A stretch of DNA of 64,000 bases from Gonapodya prolifera JEL478 (taxonomy: Eukaryota; Monoblepharomycota; Monoblepharidomycetes; Monoblepharidales; Gonapodyaceae), in NCBI GenBank assembly GCA_001574975.1, contig KQ965739.1:739826-803825 (forward strand), read 5' to 3'. Below the pieces are notes generated by a model. That model had not been told where the DNA came from, searched no databases, and saw nothing but the letters and a program-made list of their open reading frames with translations. Below are positions 57,201-64,000 of this stretch, piece after piece; positions within the stretch are counted from its first letter, which is position 1, and each line of letters begins with the position of its first letter. The position numbers and the translations under genes are program-made.

Positions 57201-60085
57201 AAATGTGGCATTTGGTGATATTATTGATGCAATAGAGGTATTGTTACTTTGCTACTTCTCCTTTTTACTACATGTTTTTAAAAATAGTGAAAATACAGGT
57301 TATGGAGGTCCTTAATAGCCGAGAAGCTTGGGAGTCCCTTGTCAAATCATGCATTTGCTCAGGATACCTTGATTTAGCATATATTTGTCTTGCAAAGGCT
57401 GGGAACATATGGCCACTGAGGCTTTGTAATGGAGAAAACAACATGAGTGATGATAGCAAAGTGCAGCAAGGTCTCCTATCCATTTTTACTGGTGAGAAAT
57501 CCTTGTGACTGAAAGAAGACATGTGCTCACACAACAATAAGCAGAAATGGTTCAAACAGTAGACTTCTTGACACAAAGCAATCAGCATGAACTTCTTATC
57601 CAACTCCATAAGGTGTGTTATCACTTTGTGTACAGAGAACACTGATTTTCAAGTGACAATTTGCCTTTAGGCAATTGGTGACTGGAAGTCTGCAGTAAAC
57701 ACTGCAGAACATCATAGTCGTGTCAATGTGAAGGCTGTTTATCATGATTTTGGCTTCTATGCGGATGAATCTGGAGATTTAGCAGGATCTATTGCAGCCT
57801 TTGAACAAGCAGAATCATTAAAGTAAGATTTTTTATATATATCACATTGATTCTTGTTGTAAAATTTGGTTGACAATTCATTTTAGTTTTTGTTTACCAA
57901 AGGTAATGCTTAAAAATGGTATTGACATTTTCAATGACTTATTTGATAATAAGAACAAGGTGTGTTTGTATTGACCCTGTTTTCAAGTAATTTTCCACTA
58001 ATGCGCAGTCAAAGCCTGTTTTTAAGTGGTGGGGCCAGTACTATGAGAGTAAAGGGGATGATACCGCAGCAATGAAATGTTATGAGGCTGCCAGTGATGC
58101 ACACTCTCTTGTGCGGTTATTTTGTAGAAATGGTGATATGGACAAGGTGACGCCATGTCACTCAGAGTTTCTATTAGCATTTTATTCTATAATTTTAAAT
58201 GCAGGCAATTGCAACTGCAAGGTCCTCCCAAGACTCAAGTGCATTTTACTATCTTGCACAGCAATATGAGGCACAAGGCTCTGTATGTTGCATGGTGAAA
58301 ATTTGCTCAGTCCTTTTTGTTGATTATTGATTCCTCCTTTAGTATGCTGACGCAGTGGCATGCTACACATCTGCTCGCTGCTTTATGCATGCTGTTGCAA
58401 TTGCCAAAAAACATGCAATGCAAAATGAACTCATGACGTTAGGACTGGAAGGGTCTTTACAATGCAGAATTGCAGTTGCACGGTATGTAGAAAAAAAATA
58501 TTTAGGGTCTTTGTGCAGCACGCAATCTTGCACATACAGGTACTTTGAAGATATAGGAGACTTTCATCAAGCAGCTAACCTGTACTGGAAGGCAAATCAA
58601 CCCAACAGAGCTTTGGAAACCTGTCTTCTTGCCAAAGATATTTCTCTTTTGAAAGATATTGGTCAGTAAACAAGCAATCTACCTACCTTACCTGATATGT
58701 ATTTCATGCTCCTTTGCAGTTTTTAAGCTTCCTAAATGGGACAATCCTTTGATTTTTGGTCAAGCTGCCAGTGCACTTGAGTTAAGTGGAGATTTTGAGG
58801 GTGCGGTGCAAATATTAAGCACTTGTGGTCAGCTGGAACAAGTAAGTCAGTGTTGAATACATCACTAGACATTTGCTTATAATTTTTTAAGGCATTAAGC
58901 ATTCTTCATGAGCATGATGTTGCTATCTCTGAATCTCTGGTGGAGCTTTTCAGCAACCACCTTTCGAAGATGTCAAAAAAAGATAGCCAGTTGACATTTA
59001 AGAAGCTTGCAAATTTAGCACTGCAGCAGCACTCTTACAGCATTGCATCAAAACTCTTGAGCTTAGTAAGCTTAATAATTTTGCAATACCTGGTGCACAA
59101 CATTGACAACAATCTTTTTGATCTTTTTTACAATCTGTCAACAGTGTGGTGATAGAGTTGGTGCCATGAAAGCATTACTCCAATCTGGGGAAACAGATAA
59201 AATAATATTTTTTGCCAGTACGTTTGACTTTGGAGTTTTTTTTCCCAAAGAACACCAGTCACCAACATCCATCACCTTCTTTTGTATTTCTGGTAAAGAT
59301 GTGTCTGGGCATAAACACCGTGAACTTTATGTTCTTGCTGCAAACTATTTACAATCTCTTTGTTGGAGAGACAATCCTGAGCTGATGCAAACCATCATTA
59401 TGTTCTATACCAAGGTATTTATGATGCTAGTTATCATATGTTCCTGGCTTAACTTGTCCAAAAGGCAAATGCAATGAATGAACTTGGTGGCTTCTATGAG
59501 GCCTGTGCCCAATGTGAAATAGAAATATTTTTCAGCTATGAAAAGGTGAGTCCATGTGTCAAAACTTGTTCATCCCATTTAACTGAAAATTCACTTTACA
59601 GGCCATTAGTGCTTTAAAGGAAGCCCAAAGATGCTCCACAAAAGTAAAACTGGATGAACAAAGGACGCAAATGTATACCAGAAAGGTGAGTAATCAATGT
59701 GGCAAGAATTGTACATTCAGCTCAATTGCTGTAATCAGATAGAGCTGATGGAGAAATTTATTGCTGCAAAAGTTATGCTTGCCCATAATGTTGAAGAGGG
59801 CATAAATCAATGTCATGAGCTTCTCAGAGAGCCAGACTTAGAGGTAAGAAGTCTGCAGGGAAACAGCTTTGAAGGATACACATACACATTTTCTTCCAGA
59901 TAACTGGTGCAGTGCGAACAGGTGATGTTTTGGCCTGCATTATTGAGGCATTCTACAATTCAAATCATATTGAGCAAGCACAAGCTGTTTGGAGTACCAT
60001 GAAAATGACAGTTCCTAGGGCAACTGCATATTTCCCTGATCACACATTAGTGGAAGCATTGAATGATCCTGAGCCAGATTTGTAA
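54230..60085 (+). CDS. IFT140: Intraflagellar transport protein 140 (IFT-A)
   Basis: IFT-A complex subunit needed for retrograde transport in cilia and flagella. The N-terminal part is WD40-like (first exon ALVLAWHPLKMAFAIS, later NHLSVWGSHDFHIFSFQRG, LFTFLNGRLEMRTHSGK). The C-terminal part is TPR-like and matches IFT140 block by block: AVNTAEHHSRVNVKAVYHDF, KWWGQYYESKGDDTAAMKCY, YLAQQYEAQGSYADAVACYT, FEDIGDFHQAANLYWKA, MKALLQSGETDKIIFFAS, YVLAANYLQSLCWRDNPE, CHELLREPDLE and AVRTGDVLACIIEAFYNS. More than 20 exons, many small; junctions were not all fixed. From about 55.5 kb the DNA is clearly more AT-rich than upstream, in exons as well as introns, though the reading frame stays intact. This gene is the main evidence that the organism has a flagellum. 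Confidence 0.9.
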
Positions 60086-60589
60086 GGGACTGTACAAGGC
60101 ACTAGAGGAATTCTAAGCAGTTGTGTATTTGACTTTCTCAACATCAAAAATTTGATAGATATATGCACCAAAACACATATTATTAGATTTTCCATAATGT
60201 TAGAATGTGTGCTCATACACTCCAAACCTATTGGCTCTTCCATAATATATTACTTGAGTAAACTTTTTGCAACAATTATTTCTCACTAAAGGTATGATAA
60301 TACAACAATAATTGCGCAGGGTGCTTCCCCGCCATGAACATAATGGTCAGGGTCATTGTGGACAGTTGTGGTGTTATGAAAGCGTCAACAGCTTTATATT
60401 TTTACAATTTCACATACAAAGATCATTACAGCTAATAATAACGAATTGGGATCTGTGTCGCCAAAATATTATTACAATGTGTTTCAGAGACCATATCTCA
60501 TCCCATGGCGTGGGAGTGCTCACTACACCAACACCCTGGGGCCCAGAGCGCGGCATCTAGTAAAAGATATTTAGTCACTCTCAACAGTC

Positions 60590-61170
60590 TGAATCACTCT
60601 AAGTCCCTCATGGTGCTTTGCAAAAAATGGATATCTAACACATTATCTTCAGTTCCAATTGGTTTCAAATCAATAATTCCATCAGTAATAGCATGTTTCA
60701 CATTGAGATCCCATAATTTAACATGTCATGTCCTTCCTTTGGTGAATTTGGCTTGGTGTCCAATATCAACTGCTGACTTTTTACAATAGAAGATTACAAT
60801 TTCCTCATCTCTTCCAGATAAATCCTTCATGGGTGCCTTCAGGTATTTTGCTTCTTGAGCTGCATCAAATACAGCATGAATTTTGGTTTCAGTAGTTGAT
60901 GTTGGAATAGTCTTCTGACCTTGAGTGGCCCATGACCCAACTTCTCCAACCAATCCAAAACAATATGCTCTAGTGAATTGCTATATCAAATCTAAATCTC
61001 TCCAATAAACATCTGCGTACCCAACCAATTCTCCTGATTTAGTATCTAATGGTCCACTTATGGTTTCAGATTTAGAAATAATTATATAACCACAGTTCCA
61101 TGTTGATATCCAAATGAGTGTTTTGAATCCATTGGTCAAGTCTGAAATCTGTTTTCTGATAACCTGCAAT
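60590..61170 (-). mobile_element. Degenerate Ty1/copia RNase H region
   Basis: Minus-strand reading gives ELVGYADVYWRDLDLI, a stop, then YCFGLVGEVGSWATQGQKTI, TTETKIHAVFDAAQEAKYLK and SAVDIGHQAKFTKGRT. These are the copia RNase H blocks GYADADWAGD, SWxSxxQKTVxxSTxEAEY and N(K)SAxxIxxNPxxHxRTKHI, carrying stops and substitutions. It is a dead fragment on the strand opposite to the copia piece at 61590-62520. The preceding 60086-60589 is AT-rich with no gene. Confidence 0.75.
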
Positions 61171-61589
61171 ATCCTGGCTGCTTGAAGTATTTCTGGTCTT
61201 GTTACTTTTGCTTACCAAAACATACTGCTACAAAATTCCTGAGAGGTACGTTTTCAAGCACTCAGGATCAATATTCTCTAATTTCAATTGCTTAATTATT
61301 TCCTTTAATCTGCTTGATTCAATGGTGTTTTCCTCAGAATAACTTCTGTTGTGTAAATGCCTCCAAAGTTCTTTGTGTAACAGGTCTGATGTATTGACAA
61401 TCCACCTTCCAACTTTTGGAATTCATGAAGGCTTTAATTTGATATTTTGATGATTCTAGTGCAAAGGAAGAATTTTTAGCCCAAAAGCATGCAAAAGATG
61501 ATGCAAGAGAAGAAATTAACAAGAAAACCAAGGTCAAATATTCTTTGGGAGGTCCTCAGTGGAAAGTAGGTGACAATTGATAATTTGAG

Positions 61590-62520
61590 ATTTTTAGGAT
61601 TTGTTGCTTATGCTCTAGAGAAAGCACTTATAAGGGATAAGCTACAGAAGAAGGCAGAAAGATATATTTTGACTGGATATTGTATGAAATAATTTTGGGC
61701 TGTTGAGCAAGAAAATGTTGTGAACATTTGAAACCCACTCTGCCCACAGAATAATCTCAGAAGAATCTGACAATTTAATTCCATAAAGATATTAAATAGA
61801 TGTAGCAGAATCCAAAATTTGATTTTGCAAGATGTAGCAGTTCCCAAGGAAATTGGGACGTACTATTTTGACACCTGGTGTGTTACCTTGTAATGATAAT
61901 TTCTCCCTCTACACAGACCATGCTGGTCCAAAAATTTAAAAAAATGCCCTTCTATATGTACTCTAAAATTGCTCTCAATTGACTTACTGATTATCTTTTT
62001 TGTGTTGTGCACTGCATATTGCCAAAATAACACCATCCAGATGGTGTAACTAATAGTACGGGAAAGGGTAATAAATAAGTCTCTTTATGGGTTGAAAAAT
62101 CAGCTTATACTTGGTTCAATAAGTTGAAAAAGACTCTTTTTGGAATTTGCTTTGTCCAATTAAAAAGTGATAACGTGATTTTTGTCAAGATAGAAGAGGA
62201 AAGAATTAAAATTATTGTTGGAGGTCATGTGGATGACTTATTGGCAGCTGCCAAGAGCTTCACAATTCTAGATGATTTTCAGAAAGAATTAGCAGAGAGA
62301 AATAAGCTGAAAGATAACATGCTGGCAGAATTTCTTGGAGTTGAAGCCAAACAAAATCCTGAGACTTTCACAATAACTATAAGTCACAGGAAAAAAATTA
62401 TGGATTCATTGGAAGACAATGGAATGTTGACTTGTAGGACAGTAAGCACTCCTTTGCAGCCAAATATTGACTTAGCAATAGCAGACTGTCCAAAGACAGA
62501 GGAAGAGAAAAGTTGGAATT
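61590..62520 (+). mobile_element. Degenerate Ty1/copia integrase end and reverse transcriptase
   Basis: Plus-strand fragment. Near 61590-61690 it reads LRFLGFVAYALEKALIRDK and KKAERYILTGY, the end of the copia integrase region (HLRVFGCxAYxH..KxxxKAxxCIFLGY). After disrupted sequence, an open stretch from about 62110 reads WFNKLKKTLFGICFVQLKSD, then IIVGGHVDDLLAAAKSFTIL and KLKDNMLAEFLGVEAKQN, followed by VSTPLQPNIDL. The catalytic YVDD box is HVDD here. Homology ends abruptly at about 62520 in unrelated sequence, suggesting a later insertion or rearrangement. No LTR pair is apparent by eye. Confidence 0.8.
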
Positions 62521-63460
62521 TTGGCACGGATTCTCCTTGTCCTTCTTATCTTCCTCAAACTTCTCCCTGTCCAGTTGGGCTTTCTGCATCTCCAGTTCCA
62601 GGAATTCCTTCTTCCATTTCAGCTCATCCTTGTGAAAACGTTTGCTTTTTGCAGCAGACTCCCACTGTAGTTCCACAAGTCCTTCAATCGCACTTCATGT
62701 TATGCCTTTGTTGCTTTTCCGCAATCATTTCCATTGATTCCTCCTGGGAATTGGCATATCCCAGTTTGAGCGGTCCCCGTCTGATTCCCCACTGTCCAAT
62801 GTCACAGCAGGCCATTTGGGAGTTGTATAGACTTCCATCAACTTGACCATTAGTGCTGGTTGAGCGGAGGTGATTCAGATGAAGATTGGCAACAAAAGAT
62901 TGAATCAGAATCGCTTGATGCATCACTCACTCCTTACAAGCTCCTCATCCACCACCAACTCCGCCTTTCCCTTTTTCTTGCTTGCCTGCTTGTTTTCTTC
63001 CTTGTGATACTGCGTTTGTGTTGTAAACAGAAGGTTATGGCAGTTGATGGCATTGCTAGCTTCAAACCACTCACCGCATCTAGCCACTGTTCCAGAAGCT
63101 GTTCAAGTTCTGTATACTCCCTATCCTTGCCGGTTGCCTTCCTATCATACTTCTCTTGCTCTTCAATCCATGCAAGGGCATGATTAAGGGCCATGTTGAT
63201 GGGCTTCCATTTGATACCATCCCACTCCAGTCCTATTGCTCAAAGGTTCAAAACCATCTGTGTCTGTTTCTCCAAATTCCCTCCATAGGGCTCTTCCAGT
63301 ATGGGAGAATTGCAAGCACCTCCATCAGAAGTTGCGTCCACATCAAAGGTGGTTTGCCAACAGGACCAACAAGCTTGCGAATTTGAGGCCTGCAGACACT
63401 GCCATTGCCTCTATTTGCGACTACTGTAAGAGGAAATCTTGAGTTTGGTTTCACCACTTA
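62521..63460 (-). other. Unrecognised element-like ORF fragments
   Basis: Minus-strand open pieces that I do not recognise. They include a coiled-coil, Lys/Glu-rich segment (KRFHKDELKWKKEFLELEMQ, about 62530-62676), an acidic/helical segment (ALAWIEEQEKYDRKATGKDR.., 62934-63194) and an upstream piece (NGSVCRPQIRKLVGPVGKPP, about 63250-63457). They are separated by stops and frame changes. The order and bias suggest one decayed ORF read right to left, probably of a mobile element since it abuts the copia fragment. Confidence 0.4.
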
Positions 63461-64000
63461 GCTGTCTCTCTTGCCCCTCGTACAAATCTGGCTTCAACTT
63501 ATAGCAAACTAGCTGAGTTCTGCTTACTAATCATGATTTGTCATCAAGTATGAGTCAGAACCTTATACCCATAATTTTCCACCCTGATTCCAATGGTGCT
63601 ATTCCCAGTGCCACTTTAATTGTAAACTGTCCCTCATCTCGTATCCTCAACGCTCCCCCTCAAACTAAGCAACTTCAGTTGTTGGTTTGTCCTGGAAAAC
63701 TCCCCCTCAATCAAAGTGCCCTATTGGATTGTGGTCCTGGTATGTTGGATCATTTTCTCTGCTGTCCACTGAACTGGTGCTCTCATCCTCTTCTGGAAAT
63801 ATACTTGGAATTGTTGTGTGGAATGAAGCTGACCTTCCACATGTAACAACATGAGTTTCTGCTCTTTCTCTGGCTGATGCTTTTATTGAGAGAGATGGTC
63901 GTTTATTGCGCTGGACGTACGCAACTGCCGGCTAAACTACCGGCTAAGACTTGTACAATCTGTCTCTACGATACCACAACACATAATCCTAAATTACTCC
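63461..64000. other. No gene recognised at the right edge
   Basis: AT-rich, with one 102-codon ORF (63538-63846, +) of ordinary composition and no motif I know. It may continue into more mobile-element sequence beyond the window. Confidence 0.3.

Noticed and set aside
54230-60085. IFT140 as a decayed pseudogene, because ORFs are short and the DNA is AT-rich
   Set aside because: Conserved blocks occur in order, and the breaks I examined coincide with GT-AG introns.
63538-63846. 102-codon + ORF at the right edge
   Set aside because: No motif, no start context or neighbour that supports it.
1-64000. Bacterial operon, tRNA, rRNA, riboswitch or Rho-independent terminator
   Set aside because: All genes are intron-rich nuclear genes and I found no cloverleaf or rRNA-like sequence by eye; a tRNAscan or Infernal run would be decisive.

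Overview
The window is nuclear DNA from a eukaryote with dense genes and many short introns (mostly 45-80 bases, GT-AG). The gene set suggests a flagellated early-diverging fungus. Fungal-type signs are a Rim4-family RNA-binding protein, a SepH/Cdc7-type kinase with a helical-repeat tail, and a TAF1 that ends without bromodomains. IFT140 and a WDR49/64-like protein imply a cilium. Animal-like genes (a dual oxidase with its maturation factor, SCAP, NuSAP, a GDP-fucose transporter) would fit a chytrid such as a Monoblepharidomycete, but the species is inference only. I reassembled most coding sequences by hand from homology, splice sites and phase. Where exon lengths sum to a whole reading frame I say so. 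All names come from recognised motifs, not from a search.

Layout. 0-7 kb is GC-rich: mitochondrial ribosomal protein uL16m (-), a UBE2S-type ubiquitin-conjugating enzyme (+) and a GDP-fucose transporter (+), with odd GC-rich repeats in introns of the last two. 7-11 kb: a possible MEI4-like protein (+) and cytosolic aspartyl-tRNA synthetase (-). 11.5-22 kb holds two sterol-sensing-domain proteins on the + strand, HMG-CoA reductase and a SCAP homologue, with a uridine phosphorylase (-) between them. 22-27 kb: myosin regulatory light chain, Rim4-like protein and a securin-like KEN/D-box protein, all on the - strand.

27-36.5 kb is the most striking part: a 21-exon dual oxidase (DUOX; peroxidase-like domain, two EF-hands, NADPH oxidase) lies head-to-head with a DUOXA maturation factor, 594 bases apart. 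Then come NuSAP (+), an EF-hand/WD40 protein (+), a small TPR protein (-), TAF1 (+), SNX3 (-), ALG11 (+), the SepH/Cdc7-like kinase (-) and IFT140 (+). Several of these form very tight divergent pairs (25-86 bases between start codons).

The 3' part of IFT140 and all that follows are visibly AT-rich. After IFT140 ends (60,085) I see only degenerate Ty1/copia pieces in opposite orientations and unrecognised element-like ORF fragments.

Themes: sterol control (HMGR, SCAP), regulated hydrogen peroxide production (DUOX, DUOXA), mitosis and meiosis (UBE2S, securin-like, NuSAP, RLC, SepH-like, Rim4-like, MEI4-like), glycosylation (GDP-fucose transport, ALG11) and the cilium. I found no tRNA, rRNA or CRISPR.
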